Below are positions 1-8,135 of a stretch of 59,718 bases of DNA, one piece after another. Both the position numbers and the translations under genes were made by a program. Numbering within the stretch: the stretch's first letter is position 1; the number at the start of each line of letters is the position of its first letter. The notes beneath the pieces were generated by a model, which did no database searches, was not told the DNA's origin, and saw only the letters and a list, made by a program, of their open reading frames with translations. Source of the stretch: Gammaproteobacteria bacterium (lineage in GTDB: Bacteria; Pseudomonadota; Gammaproteobacteria; Poriferisulfidales; Poriferisulfidaceae); contig JAPONY010000038.1 in NCBI GenBank assembly GCA_026713705.1, positions 1 to 59,718 on the forward strand, given 5' to 3'.

Positions 1-56
1 ATCGTGTCCTTGTGCACGTCCAAGCCGATATAGGCTTCATATCCGTTGTCGTCCAT
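1..56 (-). CDS. IS110-family transposase, N-terminal fragment cut by the window edge
   Basis: Read on the minus strand from the ATG at 54-56, the visible codons give MDDNGYEAYIGLDVHKDT. The IGLDVHKDT stretch is the hallmark start of IS110-family (DEDD, RuvC-like) transposases and carries the first catalytic Asp. A very good ribosome binding site (AGGAGGAC) lies just upstream at about 62-69. The rest of the gene runs off the left edge, so intactness and subgroup (IS110 or IS1111) cannot be judged. Confidence 0.8.
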   Translation of the reverse strand, partial: MDDNGYEAYIGLDVHKDT

Positions 57-300
57 CTGTCTGTCCTCCTGTGAGATCAACTCTTCCGGTCGCAGACCTC
101 CTGCTCCGGTTGCAAGGACAGATTAATCCATCATGTCTTGACTTTTTCCATGATTTCCAAAAATTGTTGTGAGTGACGTAACTGGCTGCCGCAAATTGAG
201 TCCGAAATCTATAGAATCGGTCTGGTTGTGTCGCTTGTCGTGCCAACTGGATAGACGCGGGCAGGTAAGCTACTCATTTTCAAACTGATCTATCGTTTAG
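57..300 (-). mobile_element. 5' non-coding end of the IS110 element; possible bridge RNA region
   Basis: This is the upstream non-coding stretch of the transposase at 1-56. No convincing protein is encoded. A hairpin sits just before the ribosome binding site: CCGG 86-89 pairs with CCGG 106-109, and inside it GCAG 92-95 pairs with CTGC 101-104 around a five-base loop. In IS110-group elements the end upstream of the transposase encodes the bridge RNA that specifies target and donor DNA; in the IS1111 group it lies at the other end. The element boundary is not visible to me, so the right limit is approximate, and the bridge RNA is an inference from family knowledge. Confidence 0.4.
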
Positions 301-344
301 ATTGGACCTTATTAGATGTGGGAGGAAAATCTGGGATGAAGTTT

Positions 345-3300
345 TTAGTCTTCTTCAGTTTGAATATAGACCGCCTTTTCAATCCGATTTCTCGCAGATT
401 CGCTTAGCCTTGCGATCCCGAGTGCGCGGGCAATTTTGACCGCATCACCATTTAATGACAATGCTTTACTTATAGCGCGCAATTCTTCAGAGCAAATATG
501 CTCGATTTTGCGCAAGTCTGAATTCCGATTTCGGTGGCGATGGGGGGTAACGCGATGTTTCACAGTTCCTTTTGCCCAGAAGAAAGTACCAACTACTTTT
601 TCTCGTGTTGAACCTCGGCGTTTCTTAGCCAGATCTATGATGATGTCTTTAATCTTTCCCCCTGCTCTACGAAACCCATGATGCAGGGCGATCTTCCGGA
701 CCAGGACATCCTCGTGTATCGGACCTTCAATATCAATCACGTAATCTAGCATCGCATTCAGGCGATGTTTGTAAGCATCGCTGTAGAAGGCCGCCACATC
801 AGGTTCGAATTCAATATCGCCCTTATTGAGGTCAGCCTCAATATAGTCGTGATTGTTTCCGACAAGAGGGGGATGGTCGTCTTCTTCATCAACTAGTTGC
901 GCCATTGAATCTGGTTTCTGTTTTCCGTTGTTTTCAGTGTTCGGGTGAATACCTTGTTCGTTTGAGGCATGTAATGTGGTACCCGTTTGATTCGGTTTGC
1001 CTGTTAGTGGGGGTTGCCCACTGTTTGCCGAATGTGGATCTGGAATGTCCTTGACAGATTTTTCAAGACTTTCTTCTGCTTGAGTATTTACATGTCGCTT
1101 CTCCCTTTGGCGATCAGCATCAAGGTATTTGTGCAGAGCTTGGTCTACCTTCTCAAGTGCTTTTTCTTTATGCGTCCACCAATCAGTTGACCATATGCGG
1201 AAGAGAGTCCACCCGAGGCCTTCCAATACGGATTGGCGTATTTTGTCGCGTTCCCGTGCTGTGGCAGAACTATGGTACATCGCACCGTCGCATTCGATGC
1301 CTGCAAGATAGCGCCCTCGTTGATCCGGATGGACAACACCTAGGTCGATTCGGTAGGCGGAAACACCTATTTGAGGGTGTACTTCCCAGCCCTTTACTTT
1401 CAGTTCGCGTGAAACGGCGGATTCGAAAGGCGATTCAAAGTCTCCGACAGAGCCTTGAACGGTTGATTTCAGCGCGGAGGCACCTTTTTCAGCATATTCT
1501 AAGAATTGTTTCAAATGTTTAACTGCAAGAGCTTGACTGCGTGAAAGATCAATTCGGTCTGGGGACAAGGTGGAAAAAACGATCATTTCAATACGTGCCC
1601 GCGTCATCGCAACATTCAATCGCCTTTCTCCTCCCTGCCTATTCAGAGGGCCAAAGTTCATGACCATATGGTCGTTCCGGTCTGGTCCATAAGTGATGCT
1701 GAACAATATGACGTCTCGTTCATCTCCCTGTACGGTTTCCAGATTTTTGACAAATACAGGTTCGTTTGTTTCGCTTTGGGAGAAGGACATCTCGATTTCA
1801 GGCCTTTCTAAACGAGCTTTGTCCAGTAAGTCTTCGATCAAAGTCTGTTGCTCGGAATTGAAAGTTACCACGCCGATGGAGCGTTGCCGAATGTCGGGGT
1901 TTTCGTGCGTCAAGCGTGCAATGATTTCGCCCACAATGGCTTTAGCTTCGCTTTCGTTGTGTCTCGCATCACCTCGGGCGTAGAATCCTTCGGGTCGTAC
2001 GAGACGAACCGCGTTATCTTTCACATCGGGAGCAGGAAATGTGATTAACGTATTGTCGTAGTAGCGGTCGTTAGAGAAAGAAATTAAGCTTTCTCTACGT
2101 GACCGGTAGTGCAGATTAAGGGTGCATTGCGGAATACCTGCACCCAGCATTTCGTCAAGAATACTTTCCAAATCTCCTTCTGTTTCGACCATGCCGTCAG
2201 GATCATTGTCCGCTCGTGCGAAGAAATTTGTTGGTGGCATTTGTTTTGGATCACCTGCTGTGATCACCTGCTTTCCGCGGGCGATTGCACCAACTGCATC
2301 CCAAACGGTAATTTGTGATGCTTCATCGAAAATTACTACATCAAACAGCCGTTGGTCAGGAGGTAGATATTGAGCGACTGAGAGAGGAGACATCATGAAA
2401 CAGGGAGCGAGAGTCGTCATTACCTCTGGAGCCTCACCTAGCAGCCTCCGGACCGGTTTATGCCGCATTTTCTTTTGTATCTCGTGTCGAATAATGCCCC
2501 ACTGTGAGCTCTTTTTGACTTCACCTTGCTCTGGCAGTTTGCCAGCAAGTTTGGCGGCGATGTATTGAGCCGTTAGTTTTTGGAATCTGCCGTCGGCCTC
2601 GCAGAACTTTTCAATCTGCCGTTCATGCTCGGGTGAGGAAAATGAGCGCAGCACTTCATCTTCTTCGATGATAGCTGAAGACCACCAAGTGCAGTATGCT
2701 GCTTCAAAAACCTCTTGCATGTCCCCAGGGCTGACATGGCCTTGTTCTACTGCCTCCACAAGCGGCAGAAGGTCGATGTCGACAGCTTCTAGCCGACGCC
2801 GACGCCAATCGCACCAAGCCCGAATTTCATGTTTTCGCTCGGAGATATTATTTGCGACTTTTTGCAGTTCCTCAAGGGCATGGACTTCGTTTGCAAAAAT
2901 GTCAGAAACCGATCCACCTGCCATGGCCTCAAACTGGTCACTGGCATTCTGGAGTTCTTCATATGATTCAGCAAAATCAGTCGCTACACGTCTTATATTG
3001 CCTTCCGGCGCGAGCAGATCGTTACCCTCATGTAGAAGAGTCTGGATTTGTTTTCGAATTTCGAGAAATTCATCTGGCTTCTCGGCCAGTTTGGCAACGA
3101 TGATGCGGGCACGCTCACCGAGTTGATGAAGAGATTCGGCAACAGCTGATTCAGTAGAATGCCCAGCCCATTCCTTGAAAGAAGAAAGCTGTTGATCAAG
3201 CCGATCAATTACTTCGCCATTCTCGCGGAGTTTGGAAAGAAGTTTCGCATCATGTTCGGGGTTTGGCTTCCCTTGAGCTCCTCCTGTCTGTATTTCCTTG

Positions 3301-6300
3301 ATTATGCGCCGTCGTGTTAGGAAACGTTTGGGCCACCACATGGTAGTGGTTTCCAACCAGCGTCGAGCTATTGCCTCGCCATCAAGGGATCTCCAGGCGA
3401 ATGCGTCGTATGAGCAACTGAGGGAAGCCTGTGCGTGTGCATATGCCTTCAGACGTTCAATGGCTTCCTTGAAAGCATCAATCTGATCCTGTCCGTTTGG
3501 TTCAAGAGCGTAAGCTGTTGGTTGTCGGTATGAATCGGCTAATAGAGACGTTAAGTCGATTAATGCATTAAGGCGAATGATCGATTGGTCAGAGAGGGGC
3601 AGTCCGATGACTTCGCAGAGGGTGGAGCAATTTTTTCTGGTTCTGTCCGCTAGGGTCGCTAATTTTTCAGCCTGTTCAACGATTTCCCCTTCCCACCCTG
3701 GAGTCCACTTACCTTCCTCAATGAGCTGGAAGGGGCTTGCAGATAGATCATCTATTTCTTTTGCTTGAATGGCAAGTTTTTCAACTATGCCGCGCATCTT
3801 TTCGAGGGTTGATTCGTCGTGTTGCTGAGCTGAGGGCCAAGATAACTTCAGGCGGTCGGCAAGCAATTCATCTCGGATTTTTACACCAACTGCATAGTAG
3901 GGAGTAAGCCCATTTCTGTGTTTTTTATGGAGATGGTTCACAATTAGATTCAACTGCCCTCGCAATTCCAGAAGGTTTTCAGCTTCCCGATGCCAGTCGT
4001 CTTCTGATTTCTGAGCAGAGAGTTGCCATGTGGCAGCCAGTTGTCTCAATACATCAGCTTTCTTGGCTTTATTGGAATGGAGTTCGAGGCAGAAATGGCC
4101 GAGGCCAATTTCTTTCAGTCTACGGTGAACCACTTCTAGCGCCGCGGTCTTTTCCGAGACAAAAAGAACAAGCTTCCCCTTGCCCAGCATGTGAGCAATG
4201 AGATTAGCGATAGTCTGGCTCTTTCCTGTCCCGGGCGGCCCGATAATGATGAAGTCTTTTCCCCGATCAGCTGTCGCGATTGCGGCGGCTTGGGAAGCAT
4301 CCGCTGATAGGGGCATGAACAAGTCAGATGGCTTATAGGTTTTGTCTATTTCTTGAGGTTTGATGAATTCAGTCTTGCTGTCGTATGGCTCCCTCGGTGT
4401 ATCCAGCAGGTGACGAACCACGGCGTTTTCCCGCAATGCATCGGTACGGTCCGCCAAATCTTTCCACATGAGATATTTGGCAAAAGAGAAGTGGCCTAAT
4501 GCGACATCTTCGACAACCTCAAAACCAGGCGCATCCTTTACGGCCATTCGCACTTGGAGCCAGATTCCATCGACGTCGATGCCGCTCTCATCCGTTGGCA
4601 AGTCACCATCAAGACTGGGAAGGTCAATCCTAAAGTCCTTACGCAACATCTCCAACAGGGTCGTGTTAAAGCGTGGCTCATCGTCGTGAGAGCTCATCCG
4701 AATGCCGCTGCGAACGGATTTTCTGGTGAGCGTTACAGGAAGGAGAATTAATGGAGCCCGGCAGCGTTTTGGGTCTTTTTCGTTCTTTTTCCAAAGCAGA
4801 AAACCGAGAGCTAGGTATAAAGTATTGGCGCCACCTTCTTGCAGAGCAGTTTGAGTCTTACGGTAGATTCCAACAGCACGCTTGTCTAGCTCGTCTTTGG
4901 ACAAAGACACAAGGACGCAGTTATGCTCAAGTTGCTCAAGCGCATATTCCTCTGTAATTTCTTCTCCTGTCCGCTGGCGATGAATTTCTTGATCTTGTTC
5001 CTGCGATGTGGGTGAGGGAACAGGGATGATTCGGATTTGACTTCCGGAGGCTAATTTGTCTTCCAGCCGCCCAGGTTTTGGGCAGATAATTTGTAGGGTG
5101 GTTTTTGTTGACCGGTGATTCAGTAGGCGATTGTTTAGTGTTAGATCCAACAAACGTCGCTGCCAACGCTCTAAGCGCCCTTCGGGTGTTGTAGGCTTTT
5201 CTTCTTCAAGTTCGTTGCTGGTGAAGCCGGGCAGGGGTGGAGGCTCTTCTAGTGGTAATTCCGTCACCGTCGAGACTGCTTCCTCTTCATGGGCTGTCTT
5301 TACTTTTAGGGCTAAGGGGGTGATGCGGTGTGCCCGAGCTTGGCGTATGTCAACAGCGCAAGTGAATGTTTCATCAGAGCTAGGATGAATGGCTTTTAGA
5401 CCACTAGTGCACGCTTGAGAGAATGCCACGGGGGATGACGATGTTACGTATGTTGTCTCGAACAGAAGCAACTCCTTTAAATCTATACGTTTTCTCAAGA
5501 TTTCTGCGTCTTCCACGACAATACTGGAAAATTCTTCGGGCTGAAGCCAGACGCCTGCCAGTGCATGTCCTTCGGGTAGGGCGACTACGGGATTAAGCCC
5601 TACTTGCTCTAGGGCTGATGCGAACAACATTGCGGTATCGAGGCAGGTTCCGGTTTTGTTGCTGATAATGTGATTCGGAAGACGCACTTTCTGGCCATTT
5701 TTCTCGAAACTTCGTGGAGGGGTGGCATAGGTCAGCCCAAGTTTCACGACTGCCGAATAAATAGCTGCCGCGATCTCCCATACCCGCTCGCAGCTTTGAG
5801 ACTGGTAGCCATCTATTTGGCTGGATTTTCCTGCTCGCCGGAGAACCTCACTTGCGTCATGAATGATTCTGTCGACAGATGGATCGTTCGGCATACAGAA
5901 CGCGGCCAATAATTCAGGCATAAAATCGGCCCCGCCCCATTCGTTGTAGGCCAGCAATTCCACGGGTTTTACCAACTCTGCAAGGACAACCTCATCTTTC
6001 GTGAGCAGGAACGACATACTGCCCCGAGTCGTTTCGGCGAGGTTCCGTAGAAACTCACCGCTGATTTGGATGTCTCGGTCTTGGACCGACACGGCTTCTT
6101 TCGCGCTTATGCGATCTAGGGGCCAAGACTTCTCTTCGATAAAGTGGGGATCTGATTTAAGTGTGAGGACCAGATTCTCTAGAGGCTGATCCTCGCTGGT
6201 GTTTTCGATACGGAGATCATGTAACAGCGCGTACGAACTTTGATGCGCTGCAAAATTTAGTTTTGCCGAAATTTCGGCATGAATTTTTATAGATTCGTTA

Positions 6301-6314
6301 GATTCATGACTCAT
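345..6314 (-). CDS. Giant DUF4011-SF1 helicase-nuclease protein, Hhe-like anti-phage protein
   Basis: A 1989-residue cytoplasmic protein. Domains in order: an N-terminal region with a transglutaminase-like core (GTCLD near 222-226, GHALAGVW near 249-256); DUF4011 starting near 377 (LERWQRRLLDLTLNNRLLNH); an SF1 helicase with Walker A GPPGTGKSQ near 692-700, Walker B DEASQ near 1330 and QGDERDV near 1530; a Vsr/MTES_1575-like PD-(D/E)XK nuclease with IECDGAMYH near 1675; and a DUF3320-like C-terminus near 1820-1890. The DUF4011-helicase-Vsr order matches the single-protein anti-phage system known as Hhe, so nucleic-acid unwinding coupled to cleavage of invading DNA is likely. It is followed on the same strand by another nuclease-like gene's 3' end, and lies next to a divergent second helicase-nuclease. 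Family assignment is firm; the role of the transglutaminase-like part is unknown. Confidence 0.88.
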   Translation of the reverse strand: MSHESNESIKIHAEISAKLNFAAHQSSYALLHDLRIENTSEDQPLENLVLTLKSDPHFIEEKSWPLDRISAKEAVSVQDRDIQISGEFLRNLAETTRGSMSFLLTKDEVVLAELVKPVELLAYNEWGGADFMPELLAAFCMPNDPSVDRIIHDASEVLRRAGKSSQIDGYQSQSCERVWEIAAAIYSAVVKLGLTYATPPRSFEKNGQKVRLPNHIISNKTGTCLDTAMLFASALEQVGLNPVVALPEGHALAGVWLQPEEFSSIVVEDAEILRKRIDLKELLLFETTYVTSSSPVAFSQACTSGLKAIHPSSDETFTCAVDIRQARAHRITPLALKVKTAHEEEAVSTVTELPLEEPPPLPGFTSNELEEEKPTTPEGRLERWQRRLLDLTLNNRLLNHRSTKTTLQIICPKPGRLEDKLASGSQIRIIPVPSPTSQEQDQEIHRQRTGEEITEEYALEQLEHNCVLVSLSKDELDKRAVGIYRKTQTALQEGGANTLYLALGFLLWKKNEKDPKRCRAPLILLPVTLTRKSVRSGIRMSSHDDEPRFNTTLLEMLRKDFRIDLPSLDGDLPTDESGIDVDGIWLQVRMAVKDAPGFEVVEDVALGHFSFAKYLMWKDLADRTDALRENAVVRHLLDTPREPYDSKTEFIKPQEIDKTYKPSDLFMPLSADASQAAAIATADRGKDFIIIGPPGTGKSQTIANLIAHMLGKGKLVLFVSEKTAALEVVHRRLKEIGLGHFCLELHSNKAKKADVLRQLAATWQLSAQKSEDDWHREAENLLELRGQLNLIVNHLHKKHRNGLTPYYAVGVKIRDELLADRLKLSWPSAQQHDESTLEKMRGIVEKLAIQAKEIDDLSASPFQLIEEGKWTPGWEGEIVEQAEKLATLADRTRKNCSTLCEVIGLPLSDQSIIRLNALIDLTSLLADSYRQPTAYALEPNGQDQIDAFKEAIERLKAYAHAQASLSCSYDAFAWRSLDGEAIARRWLETTTMWWPKRFLTRRRIIKEIQTGGAQGKPNPEHDAKLLSKLRENGEVIDRLDQQLSSFKEWAGHSTESAVAESLHQLGERARIIVAKLAEKPDEFLEIRKQIQTLLHEGNDLLAPEGNIRRVATDFAESYEELQNASDQFEAMAGGSVSDIFANEVHALEELQKVANNISERKHEIRAWCDWRRRRLEAVDIDLLPLVEAVEQGHVSPGDMQEVFEAAYCTWWSSAIIEEDEVLRSFSSPEHERQIEKFCEADGRFQKLTAQYIAAKLAGKLPEQGEVKKSSQWGIIRHEIQKKMRHKPVRRLLGEAPEVMTTLAPCFMMSPLSVAQYLPPDQRLFDVVIFDEASQITVWDAVGAIARGKQVITAGDPKQMPPTNFFARADNDPDGMVETEGDLESILDEMLGAGIPQCTLNLHYRSRRESLISFSNDRYYDNTLITFPAPDVKDNAVRLVRPEGFYARGDARHNESEAKAIVGEIIARLTHENPDIRQRSIGVVTFNSEQQTLIEDLLDKARLERPEIEMSFSQSETNEPVFVKNLETVQGDERDVILFSITYGPDRNDHMVMNFGPLNRQGGERRLNVAMTRARIEMIVFSTLSPDRIDLSRSQALAVKHLKQFLEYAEKGASALKSTVQGSVGDFESPFESAVSRELKVKGWEVHPQIGVSAYRIDLGVVHPDQRGRYLAGIECDGAMYHSSATARERDKIRQSVLEGLGWTLFRIWSTDWWTHKEKALEKVDQALHKYLDADRQREKRHVNTQAEESLEKSVKDIPDPHSANSGQPPLTGKPNQTGTTLHASNEQGIHPNTENNGKQKPDSMAQLVDEEDDHPPLVGNNHDYIEADLNKGDIEFEPDVAAFYSDAYKHRLNAMLDYVIDIEGPIHEDVLVRKIALHHGFRRAGGKIKDIIIDLAKKRRGSTREKVVGTFFWAKGTVKHRVTPHRHRNRNSDLRKIEHICSEELRAISKALSLNGDAVKIARALGIARLSESARNRIEKAVYIQTEED

Positions 6315-6438
6315 GGCGTAAGTGAATTGATTGAACGTCAGAAAAATGCAAGCTACCTGCTTGAGAGTTTTAGCGGGGCTGAGGATGACACGGGTGGAGA
6401 TATCATGATTTCAGGGCACTGAACGATTATTTCCCGAT

Positions 6439-7881
6439 CTATATCTGCCACGGTTTTACTGATTTGCTAGGAATGGTGGGCTTTTTGCCATTTGAATCGT
6501 TCGAATCCTCCGATAGACTCGTTGTGGGTCGTGCGGAGCTATGCGGATCAGACTTTTTTGATGGCGAAGCATCATCCTTACTTTGGACTGGATCTCGTTT
6601 CTCAATGGCAGGGGGTGGCGGTATCCAAGGCCGCAAGTGTTGCCCAATTCGTTCATAGAACTCAGGGACCACCTTTTCTAGGTCTTCAATAAAAGTTTTC
6701 CGCCTAGAGAACCGGCCGGCAAGGTCTGTAACGATTACAACTTCAAATTTTTTCAATACAGCACCAGCTCCCCCATTTTCAAGACATTTCGGATTGTCAC
6801 GAATTTCGGACAACTTTGCTTGGGTCGATTTTCTTCCTCTGAGCCAGAAAGCCCTGATGATGACATCACTTCCATCGACATTTTTCAGTTGTCGGATCAA
6901 CCAATTTATTCTGGCGCTAGTACGCTGTTTATCCTCGGGGGCTTTTAGAGCCATAGAGCATGAGATTGTCCGGCGTTGCAAGTTGACAGTGACGTCAAGA
7001 TTGCTTGCTGCATTCGGTATGTAGAAGCTAGAGTAAAGTTCTTGTAGGGTGGCCAAAGAATCACTCGCATCGCGAAGCCGGATGGAAGGGTCATTTTGAT
7101 GTTTCCGTGGAAGATTAATGCCAATATGTTTGCCCATACGGCGGCTTAATATTAGACAAATATCTCTTTCTTCCTGATGCCAACTTGCGATGGTGTTTTC
7201 AATTTCGGGCGAAGCTCTGGAGTATTGTTGTCCTTCGCGGATCCCAAGAATGAGTGGTTGCCATTCTGGATTCATTTGGTCAAAGCGCTTGATTCCAGAA
7301 TTTGGGTGTTCGAAAAAGCGCACCATCTCCCCGAGAACATATGCTTGTTCTGGGACCAATTCTTCTCTGTCTCTTAAAATCAATGACGCTTGAGTAAGTA
7401 TGCTAATCCATGAGAGATGGAAAAATTGGCACGATTTAGTGAACCTTTTGGGGATCGAATATGGAATGTGTGTTGGCAAAGATACTAATTGGTTAGACAG
7501 AGTGATTATCGCGTCGATTCCATATTCACGGGCTATTCCCGCATACCGGAGCATCTGGTCTTCATCAATTTTCGCATTACCGGTTTTTGCTTCCAAAAGT
7601 GCCGTCCATTGGCCGTTGCGCGTGGACAAGATCAAAATCCCATCAGGTCGCTCTTTGCCGTTGTTGCCAGATGCCGGAAATTCGACTTCTGTGTAACTAG
7701 ACAATTGGGATGTTTTCTTTACACGGACCGCACAGCTTAATACTTGCTCCGCGAGCGCACGTGTTACGGATAGAGTGGCGAGCAAAATAGATACGATACG
7801 CTCTTCTTTGCTTGAATCGGCAACGGTCGGAATCAGTCTGGCACGACTGGCGTTTTTCAGGATGCTATCAAGCGCGTTCAT
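6439..7881 (-). CDS. PD-(D/E)XK nuclease-like protein of unknown family
   Basis: A 480-residue protein with an ATG at 7879-7881 and no obvious Shine-Dalgarno. Near the N-terminus, RPDGILIL (Asp about 80), then ALLEAKTG (Glu 97 and Lys 99), and a following helix with DEDQMLRYAG form a PD-D...ExK arrangement typical of the restriction-endonuclease fold. A strand ending in DAIITLSNQ follows, as in these folds. The C-terminal 80 residues are polar, rich in Pro/Ser/Lys, and probably disordered. It lies 124 bases upstream of the giant Hhe-like gene on the same strand, so the two are probably co-transcribed, and it is divergent from the helicase gene at 8136. I infer a nuclease or DNA-end sensing subunit of that block; the middle of the protein is not recognised. 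Confidence 0.65.
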   Translation of the reverse strand: MNALDSILKNASRARLIPTVADSSKEERIVSILLATLSVTRALAEQVLSCAVRVKKTSQLSSYTEVEFPASGNNGKERPDGILILSTRNGQWTALLEAKTGNAKIDEDQMLRYAGIAREYGIDAIITLSNQLVSLPTHIPYSIPKRFTKSCQFFHLSWISILTQASLILRDREELVPEQAYVLGEMVRFFEHPNSGIKRFDQMNPEWQPLILGIREGQQYSRASPEIENTIASWHQEERDICLILSRRMGKHIGINLPRKHQNDPSIRLRDASDSLATLQELYSSFYIPNAASNLDVTVNLQRRTISCSMALKAPEDKQRTSARINWLIRQLKNVDGSDVIIRAFWLRGRKSTQAKLSEIRDNPKCLENGGAGAVLKKFEVVIVTDLAGRFSRRKTFIEDLEKVVPEFYERIGQHLRPWIPPPPAIEKRDPVQSKDDASPSKKSDPHSSARPTTSLSEDSNDSNGKKPTIPSKSVKPWQI

Positions 7882-8001
7882 GAATCAATGGACCCGGAGA
7901 GTCCAGATTTTAAATTTGGGGATACGGGCCCAGCCTGCGTATGACGAATTGTAGGATGTGGAAAAAACTCGGTTCTTTTTGTTAATAACTGGGCATATTA
8001 G

Positions 8002-8028
8002 TAGCAAATAATAGCAAATTAATTGACG
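8002..8028 (+). promoter_or_regulatory. Tandem TAGCAAAT repeats and -35-like box between divergent helicase-block genes
   Basis: The intergenic region 7882-8135 is AT-rich. TAGCAAAT occurs twice, at 8002-8009 and 8012-8019, one helical turn apart, immediately before TTGACG (8023-8028), a plausible -35 element for the plus-strand helicase gene. A TCGAAT at 8046-8051 gives 17-base spacing but is a poor -10. Two half-sites on one DNA face would suit a repressor. This is inference from spacing only. Confidence 0.3.
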
Positions 8029-8135
8029 ACCGTTATTGGTTCCTATCGAATACCCGAGTAAACTGCGTCGCAACTTTGGCAAGTTCCGCTCTAGTAAAGG
8101 GTTGCAATAAAAACCTCAAGACAGACAACAAGGCA

